Assembly: GCA_947168525.1 (NCBI GenBank)
Contig: CAMVMG010000022.1
Span: forward strand, 1-34,657
Direction of reading: 5' to 3'
From: an uncultured Bacteroidales bacterium
GTDB taxonomy: Bacteria; Bacteroidota; Bacteroidia; Bacteroidales; UBA932
DNA: 34,657 bases
Below, piece after piece: positions 22,771 to 30,698 of this stretch. Position numbers and translations under genes: made by a program. How positions within the stretch are numbered: the first letter of the stretch is position 1; every line of letters begins with the position of its first letter. The notes below the pieces were generated by a model that did not search any database, had not been told where the DNA came from, and saw only the letters and a program-made list of their open reading frames with translations.

Positions 22771-22778
22771 TATCTTTG
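22771..22778 (+). promoter_or_regulatory. -7 promoter element for the YecH-like gene
   Basis: TATCTTTG matches the TAnnTTTG element perfectly and lies 23 bases before the start codon. It is preceded by an A-rich run (AGAAAAACCG) but has no clear -33 TTTG. Confidence 0.5.
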
Positions 22779-22801
22779 TATGCTTTTTAAAAACAACTGA
22801 T

Positions 22802-23053
22802 ATGATACACGGACACGAAGTCCTGGAAATGATGCAGGACCGTATTTTCACGATGGAAGACCTTCTGAAGGCAATGGAAGAAAAGTTTGGGGCAGATGCC
22901 CGTTTCCATACCTGCCACGGCGGAGACATGACGGCGGAGGAATTGATTCAGTTCTTCATGAACCGGGGGAGGATTGTCCCTTCGGGTAACGGTGTTGCAG
23001 TCAAGGAGTGCGACCACCATCACGAAGGCGGTTGCTGCCATAATCATCAGTAA
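22802..23053 (+). CDS. YecH-family (DUF2492) metal-binding-like protein
   Basis: This 83-residue protein resembles E. coli YecH along its length: MIHGHEVLEMM, then FGADARFHTCHGGDMTAEEL, the conserved His/Cys-containing core. The C-terminus is a His/Cys-rich tail, CDHHHEGGCCHNHQ, which looks suited to binding a transition metal. The role of the family is unknown. The ATG at 22802 follows a good -7 box. The GNAT gene starts one base after its stop, so the two are co-transcribed. Confidence 0.85.
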   Translation: MIHGHEVLEMMQDRIFTMEDLLKAMEEKFGADARFHTCHGGDMTAEELIQFFMNRGRIVPSGNGVAVKECDHHHEGGCCHNHQ

Positions 23054-23054
23054 G

Positions 23055-23609
23055 ATGTCCGGCATTTCCACAGTTCTGCTGCAGCCTTTGCAGCCCGAAG
23101 ACCGTGAGCAGTTCATCCTGGACAACCAGTGGGCGTTCAAGTATGGCGCCCAGCAGGAGTTCGGGATGCTGGATAATCGATGCGAGGAAGGGGAGGAGGT
23201 TATCTCCCGCGCCACCGTCGAGCGCTCCATCGACGGAGAGCATGCGGAAACCTACCGGATTGTCCTCGACGGTCAGAAGGTAGGCGGCGTTGTGCTTCAG
23301 ATAGATAAGGAATCCGCCAAAGGCGAACTTGAATTGCTGTTCGTCCTCCCGGAGTGCCACAGCAAAGGCATCGGCCAGGCCGCCTGGAAAGCTGTGGAAG
23401 CGATGCATCCGGAGATTCGAGTCTGGGAAACCATTACCCCTTATTTCGAAAAGCGCAACATCCACTTCTACGTGAACCGTTGCGGGTTTCACATCGTTGA
23501 ATTCTGGAACAAATATCAGCACGGTCCGGCTGTTCCCGAAGACATGGAAGAGAATTGGAGCGAAGATGACGAAATGTTCGTGTTCCGGAAAGAGATAAGG
23601 AACAAGTAA
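23055..23609 (+). CDS. GNAT-family acetyltransferase
   Basis: This 184-residue protein has a GNAT-like core: a LELLFVLPE beta strand followed by the acetyl-CoA pyrophosphate-binding turn CHSKGIGQAAW, then ITPYFEKRNIHFYVNRCGF, the typical C-terminal strand and hydrophobic motif. Its substrate is unknown. The ATG at 23055 was chosen because it directly follows the YecH-like stop and homology-like sequence begins there. Confidence 0.85.
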   Translation: MSGISTVLLQPLQPEDREQFILDNQWAFKYGAQQEFGMLDNRCEEGEEVISRATVERSIDGEHAETYRIVLDGQKVGGVVLQIDKESAKGELELLFVLPECHSKGIGQAAWKAVEAMHPEIRVWETITPYFEKRNIHFYVNRCGFHIVEFWNKYQHGPAVPEDMEENWSEDDEMFVFRKEIRNK

Positions 23610-23664
23610 ATGCACGAATTCATCTACTTCTTCATCTTGCGATAAACGAAACCGGAGCCCCGCC

Positions 23665-23970
23665 TTACTGTACTTTCCATCTGACCCGCCACCGGCCATC
23701 TTCGTAGTCGTGGCTCAGGACCTTAAAAGTCCCTATCTCGGCCGTATTCTTCACGTGGGCGCCGATGCAGGCGCAGGCATCATAGTTCCCGACACGCACA
23801 ATCCGGAGCGTTTCCGACGCATCCTCCGGCAATTTGCTAAGGTCAACGATATCGGCGGCCTGCTCCCGGGACATGAATTCAATCGTCCCATTCAGAATAT
23901 GCTCCGCCGTATGCATCGGCGGATACTCCTCCTTGTTATGTGCGTTCAGAATCGGTTCTTCCATATACAA
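23665..23970 (-). CDS. AlaX-like alanyl-tRNA editing domain protein with missing middle
   Basis: This is a 101-residue protein related to the alanyl-tRNA synthetase second additional domain (AlaX-like deacylases). The four zinc ligands are present: His20 and His24 in HTAEH, and Cys68 and His72 in CIGAH. From memory, Bacteroides relatives have about 55-65 more residues between HTAEHILN and the segment leading to LSKLPEDAS. Here those two parts are joined in frame near residues 27-31 (about 23875-23895). It may be a deletion derivative that no longer folds or a minimal form. A second ATG two codons later could be the start. Confidence 0.7.
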   Translation of the reverse strand: MYMEEPILNAHNKEEYPPMHTAEHILNGTIEFMSREQAADIVDLSKLPEDASETLRIVRVGNYDACACIGAHVKNTAEIGTFKVLSHDYEDGRWRVRWKVQ

Positions 23971-24031
23971 CTAAACACTTTTTCCAAGCTCGAAAGCCTC
24001 TTCTAACATGGCTAGGATAAGTTTCTTAATC

Positions 24032-24352
24032 TTATGCAAGTTTTACAGCTGTCCCGGATGCGGTGACCATCAGCATGCCATTGTCTGGTCCCAGCACTTC
24101 ATAATCGATGTCGATTCCCACAACAGCATCGGCCCCCATTGCGCGGGCGCGAGAGGCCATCTCTTCCATCGCATTGCTACGTGCCTTGACCAATTCCTCT
24201 TCGTAGGAACCACTGCGCCCGCCGATGAAATTGCGGATACCCGCAGCAAAATCCTTGATAAAATTCACCCCGGAAATGACTTCTCCGAAAACGACGCCCT
24301 TATACTCGGCAATTGTACGTCCTTCAATAGTAGGGGTAGTAGTAAGAATCAT
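24032..24352 (-). CDS. YbjQ/UPF0145 family protein
   Basis: This 106-residue protein closely fits the YbjQ (DUF74) family: [38 protein letters not shown] and [17 protein letters not shown]. Members form pentameric beta-rich rings and are often called heavy-metal-binding, though the function is not settled. A 17-bp palindrome lies just upstream of its start and may regulate it. Confidence 0.92.
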   Translation of the reverse strand: MILTTTPTIEGRTIAEYKGVVFGEVISGVNFIKDFAAGIRNFIGGRSGSYEEELVKARSNAMEEMASRARAMGADAVVGIDIDYEVLGPDNGMLMVTASGTAVKLA

Positions 24353-24369
24353 AATTGTATCAGCTTTAG

Positions 24370-24386
24370 ATTGCTAATTTAGCAAT
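24370..24386. repeat. 17-bp palindrome upstream of the YbjQ gene
   Basis: ATTGCTAATTTAGCAAT is a perfect inverted repeat with 8-bp arms and a single central base, 18 bases upstream of the YbjQ start. Its position suggests an operator, and no matching regulator is visible nearby. Confidence 0.5.
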
Positions 24387-24451
24387 TATCCCGTTCATTC
24401 CCAAACCGCCCGTCGGTCGCTGTCGCGCCGGACCGGCTCTCCTTTTTTCAC

Positions 24452-24469
24452 GGAAAATGTCTATATTCG
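24452..24469 (+). promoter_or_regulatory. Promoter-like element upstream of the Memo-AMMECR1 gene
   Basis: GGAAAATGT, one base, then TATATTCG resembles the -7 element TAnnTTTG (one mismatch) preceded by an A-tract. The same arrangement occurs before the DUF6440 gene. The transcript would carry about 120 nt of leader that includes an open remnant at 24476-24550. Confidence 0.4.
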
Positions 24470-24475
24470 CAGATA

Positions 24476-24550
24476 GATAAGTCGGAATTGGAACTACCCG
24501 CCACCATCAACCACGACCTTGACCCTGCCAAATTCATCAGGAAGATATAA
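24476..24550 (+). pseudogene. Possible C-terminal remnant of an unknown protein
   Basis: A short open stretch reads DKSELELPATINHDLDPAKF and ends a few residues later at TAA 24548-24550. The composition is protein-like, but there is no start or upstream continuation. It may be the tail of a lost gene. I do not recognise the family. Confidence 0.25.
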
Positions 24551-24599
24551 GTTTAAGCTAACAGCGTCACATTCGAACTAATTGATATCGGAAACCCTC

Positions 24600-26108
24600 A
24601 TGCTGCGCAGGCTTCATATCATAATCCTTCTTTTACTGACCGTAAACACTTTTGCCATGTCCCGTTACCCCGAATCCCAGAAAGTGAGAAAGCCTGCTGT
24701 GGCGGGTTCTTTCTATCCCGCATCAGCCAGGGAAATCAAATCCATGCTCGGTCCCTGGATACATCCCGCCGGCGAGGTGGCTCCCCAGGCCCTTATCGTC
24801 CCCCACGCAGGATACGTATTCAGCGGGGAAGTGGCGGCATCGGCCTTCAATAAGATTCCTCGCGGACATGCTTACAAGCGCATCTTCCTGCTCGGGCCGA
24901 GCCACAGGGTAGGATTCAATGCGGCTAGTGTTGACACACTCTATTCCTTTGCCGAAACGCCGCTGGGACAGATTCCCATTGATGTCGCCTCGGGAAAAGA
25001 ACTCATCAAGATGGGAGAGGGCGCCTTCACCTTCCGCTCTGACGCTCACGACCGGGAGCACTGCCTGGAGGTCCAGTTGCCCTTCCTGCAGATGGTCTTT
25101 GACGAAGTCCCGCCGATTGTTCCCATTGTTATCGGCTCCCAGCACCTGAACGTCCTCCAGCAGATTGCCGAGGTTCTGGAACCCTGGTTCACGCCCGAGA
25201 ACCTCTTTGTCATCAGCTCCGACTTCTCCCACTATCCCTCCTACGAGGATGCCAGGAAGTCCGACCTGTACCTTGCCGAAACCATCACTTCAGGTGGCCT
25301 GGAAGAATTCCTGAAAGCGCTCACTTCCATCGATAAAATGAACTTCCGGGGTGAGGATACCGCCGCCTGCGGTGCTTGCGCCATTGCGGTGTTGCTCGAT
25401 ATCATGGACACCCAGGGACGCGGCTACTTTGAGGCCGAGCACGTGATGTACCGCAATTCCGGGGACTCCGTGTACGGGGATAAGGATAGAGTTGTCGGGT
25501 ACAACTCGATGGTCTTCACCCGGCGGGAAAAGCCTGCCAAGGATATGACGGACCATCTGTTCAATTTCTCTGTCGAGGAGAAGAAGGCCATGATTGCAAC
25601 GGCCCGGCAGGCCATCTATTCCGCCCTCCGGCTGGGCTATGACGGAGACGCCCGGCCTGTGGGCATCCTCAAGGAAACGGGCTATGGCGTGTTCGTCACC
25701 TTGCACCTCAATGGCCGCCTTCGCGGCTGCATCGGGCGGTTCACTTCCGATGATACACTCTCCGAGACCATCCGGGAAATGGCGGTGAGCGCGGCCTTCA
25801 ACGACCCGCGTTTCCCTTCGCTTTCTCGAAACGAAGCGCACCAGATTGACATCGAGATTTCCGTGTTATCGCCCCTCAAAAAGATTGCATCCATCGACGA
25901 GTTCAAGTTGGGCCGCGACGGCATCTATATCATCAAGGGGGGCCATCACGGCACTTTCCTCCCGCAGGTGGCCGAAGAGACTGGCTGGAGCACGGAAGAG
26001 TTCCTGGGCCATTGTGCCCGTGACAAGGCCGGCATCGGCTGGGACGGCTGGAAGGACGCCGATCTCTATACCTACCAGACGGAAGTCGTGAACGAGTCTG
26101 AGCTGTAA
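24600..26108 (+). CDS. Memo-AMMECR1 fusion (AmmeMemoRadiSam system proteins B and A)
   Basis: This 502-residue protein fuses two domains of the uncharacterised AmmeMemoRadiSam system. Residues about 35-310 are a Memo domain with metal-site residues His69 (PHAGY), His102 (GPSHR), His211 (SSDFSHYP) and Cys257 (ACGACAI). Residues about 325-500 are AMMECR1 (LNGRLRGCIGRF, AFNDPRFPSL). The N-terminus LRRLHIIILLLLTVNTFA is hydrophobic like a signal peptide or anchor. If translation instead began at ATG 24657 (MSRYPESQ) the protein would be cytoplasmic. The stop overlaps the start of the radical-SAM partner by one base. The family's biochemical role is unknown, and the eukaryotic relatives are MEMO1 and AMMECR1. 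Confidence 0.93.
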   Translation: MLRRLHIIILLLLTVNTFAMSRYPESQKVRKPAVAGSFYPASAREIKSMLGPWIHPAGEVAPQALIVPHAGYVFSGEVAASAFNKIPRGHAYKRIFLLGPSHRVGFNAASVDTLYSFAETPLGQIPIDVASGKELIKMGEGAFTFRSDAHDREHCLEVQLPFLQMVFDEVPPIVPIVIGSQHLNVLQQIAEVLEPWFTPENLFVISSDFSHYPSYEDARKSDLYLAETITSGGLEEFLKALTSIDKMNFRGEDTAACGACAIAVLLDIMDTQGRGYFEAEHVMYRNSGDSVYGDKDRVVGYNSMVFTRREKPAKDMTDHLFNFSVEEKKAMIATARQAIYSALRLGYDGDARPVGILKETGYGVFVTLHLNGRLRGCIGRFTSDDTLSETIREMAVSAAFNDPRFPSLSRNEAHQIDIEISVLSPLKKIASIDEFKLGRDGIYIIKGGHHGTFLPQVAEETGWSTEEFLGHCARDKAGIGWDGWKDADLYTYQTEVVNESEL

Positions 26109-26971
26109 TGAAGGAGGCCCGCTTTTATACGCCTGCCGAGGACGGAGTACAATGCCTGCTCTGTCCCCACCGTTGCCGCATCAGGGATGGCGGAAGGGGA
26201 CTGTGCCGCAGCCGGGAATGCCGGGACGGGAAGCTATACGCCCTATCCTACGGGAAACCCTGCGCCCTTGCCATCGACCCCGTGGAGAAGAAGCCCCTGA
26301 ATCATTTCATGCCGGGTACGCACTGCCTGTCCCTTAGTTGCACGGGCTGCAATCTCTCCTGCCGATGGTGCCAGAACAGCGACATCTCCCAAGTTAAACC
26401 GGAACAGGTGGAATCGGACGAATGGTCTCCGGAAGAGATGGTTGATGCTGCCCAGAGGCGCGGCCTGCCCTCCATCGCTTATACCTACACTGAGCCCTTC
26501 ACCTGGTGGGAATACATGTACGACATCGCCGTCCTTGCGCACGAAAAGGGATTGAAGAACATCCTGGTTTCGGCCGGATATGTGGAAAAAGAACCCCTGC
26601 AGGAACTGCTACCGTATCTGGATGCCGCCAACATAGACATCAAAGCAATGGACGACGCCATCTACCGCAAATACTGTGGCGCATCCCTGGCTCCGGTTCT
26701 GGAGAACATCCTGATGATGCATGCGGCTGGCGTCCACGTGGAGATCACCAACCTTCTAATCACGGACCTGAATGATTCAGGGCAGCAGGTTTCGGCTCTC
26801 TGCCGCTGGATGGTGGATAACGGTCTGCAGGATGTTCCGCTGCATTTCAGCCGCTTCTTCCCCCGGTACCGTTTCACTGATGCGGGCCCTACTCCGAAAC
26901 CAACCCTTCTCAAGGCACGTGACATCGCCCATTCCCTCGGTCTCAAAACCATCCATCTCGGCAACATCTGA
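26108..26971 (+). CDS. AmmeMemoRadiSam system radical SAM enzyme
   Basis: This is a 287-residue radical SAM protein related to pyruvate-formate-lyase activating enzymes. The cluster motif CNLSCRWC gives Cys81, Cys85 and Cys88, and SAM-binding glycine-like and TYTEPFTWWEY segments follow. An N-terminal CLLCPHRC with further cysteines may hold an extra metal site. It overlaps the Memo-AMMECR1 gene by one base, which is the conserved neighbourhood that defines this system. The substrate is unknown, and modification of a partner protein is one possibility (inference). Confidence 0.94.
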   Translation: MKEARFYTPAEDGVQCLLCPHRCRIRDGGRGLCRSRECRDGKLYALSYGKPCALAIDPVEKKPLNHFMPGTHCLSLSCTGCNLSCRWCQNSDISQVKPEQVESDEWSPEEMVDAAQRRGLPSIAYTYTEPFTWWEYMYDIAVLAHEKGLKNILVSAGYVEKEPLQELLPYLDAANIDIKAMDDAIYRKYCGASLAPVLENILMMHAAGVHVEITNLLITDLNDSGQQVSALCRWMVDNGLQDVPLHFSRFFPRYRFTDAGPTPKPTLLKARDIAHSLGLKTIHLGNI

Positions 26972-26988
26972 TTCGCTCCGCCTAACCG

Positions 26989-27093
26989 CGGAAAATCTAC
27001 GGTTCCGTGACAACGTGGAGCGGGAGGAAAAGAGACCGGCTACTAGCCAGTCGGGGCTATGCCTATCGGGAACAACTCAACTGTGTGAAATGA
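26989..27093 (+). pseudogene. Possible C-terminal remnant of an unknown protein
   Basis: An open stretch ends KRDRLLASRGYAYREQLNCV then Lys and TGA (27091-27093). It has protein-like composition but no start codon or preceding domain, and it lies between two opposed genes. It may be the tail of a deleted gene. I could not name the family. Confidence 0.25.
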
Positions 27094-27136
27094 AGGCCGA
27101 CTAATCCAAAGGTTTGCTGCTTCTGAAAAAGACGGT

Positions 27137-28638
27137 TTAATCTATGGAAAAGACAGCACGGATGGGGGTGCCCCAGTAATAATCTTCCTCGCGCTGGTTC
27201 ACATAGCGATGCGTAAATATGAAAACGTAGCCCGTTTCATCCTCATCCGAGGTGGCGCTCCAATAGGTGCCGCTGGTCCCCATATAGGTGAATTCACGGC
27301 TGTTGCCGTGGCGCAGGGAGCCGGCAGTGGGGAGGAACAGCTCCGCTCCGTTGATCTTGCTGATAAAGGGCATTCCGCCTTCATCCGTCCCGACATCGAC
27401 ATCTCTTTTTCCGTCTTCGCCGAATCCATCGGTGTTCTCCAGAAGAGATACGAATTCATCGATGACAGGCATGCGCCAAAGGCCCTTGAGGTTCACGTGG
27501 GCAGCGTCGTATTCGGGCTTGAGTCTCGGAGGCATGTTGCTTTCATCCAGTTCGAAGTCCATGGACCGCGCCTCGTAGAAATCGTGGTCGTTCTCGATTC
27601 CCGTGTAATTGTAGGGTTCGCCCAGAAGGGCATATCCTTTGGTAGAGCCGAATGCGAAGTACAGTCCATAGCTTCCGGCTCCTCTCTCGGCGGTGGCTCC
27701 CACATTGCGCCGCGCCCACATGAGACGCTTGCCATGCTCGTCGTGCATGCCCAGGTCCACATAATCCATGGCATTCCAGACGGCAGGAGAAGTGATGTCT
27801 CCGAGCCCGGCATACAGGTTGCCGCCAACGGTCTTCTCTCCGGCGTCGCGGGTATACAGGACGCTGCCGGTAACGTCATTGACGGAGAACTGATAATCCG
27901 CAGGCGTCCCTGTAACGCTTTCATCCAGAATTCCGGAGAAACTGAGTATGGGCGTAGCTCCGCTGGTGTTGTCTTCGTATCTGCGGATGGCTTTCCCCTT
28001 GTCGCTGACGGTCGTGATAACCTCTCCGTCGATGTCGACCCCTAAAACTACAAGACGCTTCACATGGTCCTGATAGAGTTCGTACTCATGTCCGGGGATG
28101 AATCCGGATACGTCAAAATGGACGAGCTTGTCGTCGCCGCTCAGGACAGGCGCCGCGAGATTCAGGTCGGCGTCCAGCGCTCCTTCGGAGACGGTATAGT
28201 CCACGTCCTCCTCCATCAGGAAATAGCCGCCGTATTTCAGGTCATCTCCACCATTTGTGAAAATGCGCTGGTCGCCGCTCATCCTGATCGATGCCCCACT
28301 GCCGTAGGGAAGGTAAACAGCGGTCAATTTCTTCTCAGAGGCATTTTCCAGATCAGAGATGGCAAGCTCGTTCTGAGGCAGAGGCGTCCAGACATGCGTG
28401 CTGATGTCATAGCTCAGTTCCAAAATCCGTCGGAGATGTCCTTGAAGAACAGGTAAACCATGTCACCATCGGCCCAACCGGACTTGACGGTCGCCTTGGT
28501 CCCGCCGAAAACATCGGAACGGGTGATCCGGATATGGACGCGGAATCCTTTGTCCTGCACCGTCGGCTCCGCCGGTTGCATCTTGGCGCAGGAGAAAAGC
28601 GCTGCGAAAGCGCAAAGAAACAATAGAGTCTTTCTCAT
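27137..28638 (-). pseudogene. FISUMP-domain lipoprotein gene, frameshifted
   Basis: Two overlapping frames form one gene. The N-terminal part starts at ATG 28636-28638 with a lipoprotein signal (MRKTLLFLCAFAALFSC) and runs to VYLFFKDISDG. It then hits a stop at 28414-28416. The next frame continues at once as LELSYDISTHVWTPLPQ and ends in a typical FISUMP-like domain: VWNAMDYVDLGM, LMWARRNVGA, GLWRMPVIDEF and GTYWSATS. Adding one base to the run of four T (minus strand, 28425-28422) restores a full-length frame of about 499 residues. It is a surface lipoprotein that is broken, switched off or affected by a sequencing error. Confidence 0.8.
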
Positions 28639-28841
28639 GATTTGTTGAAATTCAATGCGTAATATAATCATTTTTTTGTTGTTCCTCAAAATCTTTCCAT
28701 CCATTCTATCGCCCTCTCCTGCGGCATCCACCAAGGCCGATGCCATGAAGCTCTTCGAGATTGCACCGGTGTCTATCCCTTCTACAGGGATGCGGGCCAA
28801 GACTTGGTGAGCCGTAGTCAACCGTTTTTCGGTACATCAGA

Positions 28842-28865
28842 AGCCCCGGCATTTTTGCCGGGGCT
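28842..28865. terminator. Strong hairpin downstream of a lipoprotein gene
   Basis: AGCCCCGGCA and TGCCGGGGCT form a perfect 10-bp stem with a TTTT loop, 29 bases past the stop of the lipoprotein gene. There is no long T-run on either side, but the symmetry and placement suggest a bidirectional transcription terminator or an mRNA-protecting 3' end. Confidence 0.6.
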
Positions 28866-28894
28866 GATTCTTGTATGGTTATGCCGATATAAAG

Positions 28895-29824
28895 CTATAG
28901 TGCCGAGTCAACTTCCGTCGCGCTAAGCGCCAGTTGCAGGCGTTCGGTCAGGGAGGCGTTCTTGGCGCTCACGAAAGTGCCGCTGGGTTTGTACTCGGCC
29001 GGGATGGTCTTAGAGCCCCGGTAGGTGATGCCGTCTGCATCCACCACCGTGAAGGTGAGGTTTTCGGCATGGGTCTCGTCGCCATTTTTAAGGGCCACGA
29101 AGAAGGGATTGGCCGATGCTGTGGCCAGGGTCACGGAGACGGGGCCTTCCACCAGGGAACTGCCGTCCACGGCCTGGCTCTGCACCAGGTGGCCGTTAGC
29201 TGCCGATATCGTCACGGACTTTGCGGTGATGGGAGTTTTGCTTTCCTCAGACTTCTTATAGCGGAAACTGAGCCGGTAGATGCTCTGCTGGTTGGCGAAG
29301 GTGGCGTTCTCCGTGGTGATGGTGCTGTGCTCGGTGTCCACCGCTGTCACACGGATGCCTGTGGCCGCCGTGTAATGGTACATCTTCTCGATGGAATTAG
29401 CCGCCTCCAGCAGCGTTCCAACCTGTCCGGTGTAGTCCCAGCTCTCGCGCGGGGTCAGAAGCGTGAGCGTGGACGTGCCCGCCACCAGGCTGCTGGTGGT
29501 CACCGTCCCCGAAAGTGTGGCTTTGTGGGCATCCGTACCGTCAGGCGTAGCCGTGAGCGTGCCGATGCAGGTCGTTCCCAGATACACTTTCACCGGCTCA
29601 TCGGCCTTCCAGATGGATTTGAGAACGGTGGTGGTGGCCTCCTCTCCTTCGATGGCAAGGCCCTTGGTCTGAGGGGTATCCTCTTTTACCGCCTGAAGGG
29701 TCACGGCCCATACAGAATCCACCGCTTCCGGTTCCTCCACCGGAGCTGGTTCTTCTTTCATACAGCCGGTCCAAGCCATTGCGCCTATGAGGGCGATGAT
29801 TGTGAAGAATCTATTCTTTTCCAT
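28895..29824 (-). CDS. Putative surface lipoprotein, fimbrillin-like or cell-surface family
   Basis: This 309-residue protein starts with a lipoprotein signal peptide (MEKNRFFTIIALIGAMAWTGC, Cys21 as the lipidated residue), followed by a proline- and glutamate-rich linker and a long Ser/Thr/Ala/Val-rich beta-type region. The TKG motif after the linker is common in Bacteroidales surface lipoproteins. No enzyme motif is visible. The ATG at 29824 is preferred over one 12 bases upstream because the signal peptide begins there. It starts 4 bases after the stop of a truncated upstream gene, so it was probably second in an operon that has lost its front. Confidence 0.75.
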   Translation of the reverse strand: MEKNRFFTIIALIGAMAWTGCMKEEPAPVEEPEAVDSVWAVTLQAVKEDTPQTKGLAIEGEEATTTVLKSIWKADEPVKVYLGTTCIGTLTATPDGTDAHKATLSGTVTTSSLVAGTSTLTLLTPRESWDYTGQVGTLLEAANSIEKMYHYTAATGIRVTAVDTEHSTITTENATFANQQSIYRLSFRYKKSEESKTPITAKSVTISAANGHLVQSQAVDGSSLVEGPVSVTLATASANPFFVALKNGDETHAENLTFTVVDADGITYRGSKTIPAEYKPSGTFVSAKNASLTERLQLALSATEVDSAL

Positions 29825-29828
29825 ATCG

Positions 29829-29943
29829 TTAATCATTTACAACATAATACGCCTTCCCGGCCGGGATGCTGCTGCCGGTGAACTTGTAGAATCCCAGGTT
29901 ACCTCCGGAGATGTTCAACACATACGGAGTCCCGGAAAGACCG
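29829..29943 (-). pseudogene. 3' remnant of a surface lipoprotein/adhesin gene
   Basis: The last 34 or so residues, including GTPYVLNI and GFYKFTGSSIPAGKAYYVVN, match the typical C-terminal end of Bacteroidales secreted repeat or fimbrillin-like proteins. Upstream of about 29943 the frame passes into sequence that belongs to an oppositely oriented gene (29945-30250). Only the tail of this gene therefore survives, joined to foreign sequence. Confidence 0.6.
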
Positions 29944-29944
29944 C

Positions 29945-30250
29945 TTGCAGCAACAGCTGTATCAGAGCCCTGCCTGCTGGGCTTTCTTTTCGGTTTTGAC
30001 GGCATTACACGCGGCATACCCTCTTCTTGCCATCGGCAACATCGGCTGGATCATCAACCTCTGGACCCGCCCCGAGTGGTACGTGGAAGGTGCCGCTGAG
30101 GAGATGGGCCTGGCTTATGCAGATGGCATTGCAACTCTCCAGCATCCCTGGGTTCTCGTTATCTGCATTGTCGTGACTGCCGTAGTGGCCGTAGCCGGCG
30201 TATGGCTGACCGGCAAAGTGGACAAAAAATCAGCAAAACTTCTGAAATAA
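29945..30250 (+). pseudogene. C-terminal fragment of a membrane transporter subunit (ECF S-component/MptD-like)
   Basis: The open frame gives two or three membrane segments (LLAIGNIGWIINLW; HPWVLVICIVVTAVVAVAGV) and a basic tail GKVDKKSAKLL, which recalls the C-terminal part of MptD-family ECF transporter S components. An intact member is expected to be about twice as long. The first residues come from sequence shared with the opposed lipoprotein remnant. The family call is tentative. Confidence 0.45.
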
Positions 30251-30251
30251 T

Positions 30252-30335
30252 ATGGGACTTCTCAGCAAGATATTCTCCAACACCCGTAAGCCAGAGGGAT
30301 TCTGGGGAAATCCTTGACATCGGCTGCGGCGAACC
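30252..30335 (+). pseudogene. 5' fragment of a class I SAM methyltransferase gene
   Basis: Directly after the transporter fragment, ATG 30252 begins MGLLSKIFSNTRKPEGFWG, a beginning I associate with small class I SAM-dependent methyltransferases in this group. It then meets a stop after three more codons. In the next frame motif I appears immediately as ILDIGCGE. The stretch between start and motif I, usually about 35-40 residues, is missing and the rest of the gene is absent. Confidence 0.5.
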
Positions 30336-30342
30336 CGCTGGT

Positions 30343-30432
30343 CTAGCCTTCCCTCTTCTCGCGATTCATATAGGTGGGAATGATGATGCGTCCTCCTTTC
30401 CGGCATACCCGGTCAAGTTCCCGTCGGCACAT
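30343..30432 (-). pseudogene. Internal/C-terminal methyltransferase fragment in reverse orientation
   Basis: On the minus strand an open stretch reads RRELDRVCRKGGRIIIPTYM and then NREKREG before TAG (30343-30345). This resembles the strand after the SAM site in class I methyltransferases (usually V-KPGG-hhhPT). It faces the 5' methyltransferase fragment tail to tail, with only about 8 bases between them. Confidence 0.4.
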
Positions 30433-30472
30433 CGAACAAGGCGCTCTGCGCCTGCCCGTCTCTCCATCTCGT

Positions 30473-30490
30473 GGAAAATGTGTAAATTTG
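30473..30490 (+). promoter_or_regulatory. Promoter-like element for the DUF6440 gene
   Basis: GGAAAATGT, one base, then TAAATTTG (30483-30490) gives a perfect TAnnTTTG -7 element 19 bases before the start codon. It has the same upstream A-tract arrangement as the element at 24452-24469. Confidence 0.6.
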
Positions 30491-30509
30491 GAAACTAATT
30501 CATCACACC

Positions 30510-30698
30510 ATGACAAAAGACAGATTTGATATCAAGGAAAAAGAAGGTGTTAGCTTTGCGACCGACGCCATCGTCATCGTCGACAAGGAAACCGGCGTAA
30601 ACTACCTCTTTGTTCACCGAGGTTACGGAGGCGGTCTCACCCCGCTGCTGGATTCAGAAGGTAAACCCATTGTCACTAAAGACGGCTACCGGAAATGA
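30510..30698 (+). CDS. DUF6440-like small protein
   Basis: This 62-residue protein fits a small conserved family (DUF6440): MTKDRFDIKEKEGVSF, VIVDKETGVNYLFV and GGLTPLLDSEGKPI. It is probably a compact beta-rich cytoplasmic protein of unknown function. It has its own -7 box, and its stop overlaps the start of the flavodoxin-fold gene by ATGA, so the two and probably the rhomboid gene form one transcript. Confidence 0.8.
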   Translation: MTKDRFDIKEKEGVSFATDAIVIVDKETGVNYLFVHRGYGGGLTPLLDSEGKPIVTKDGYRK

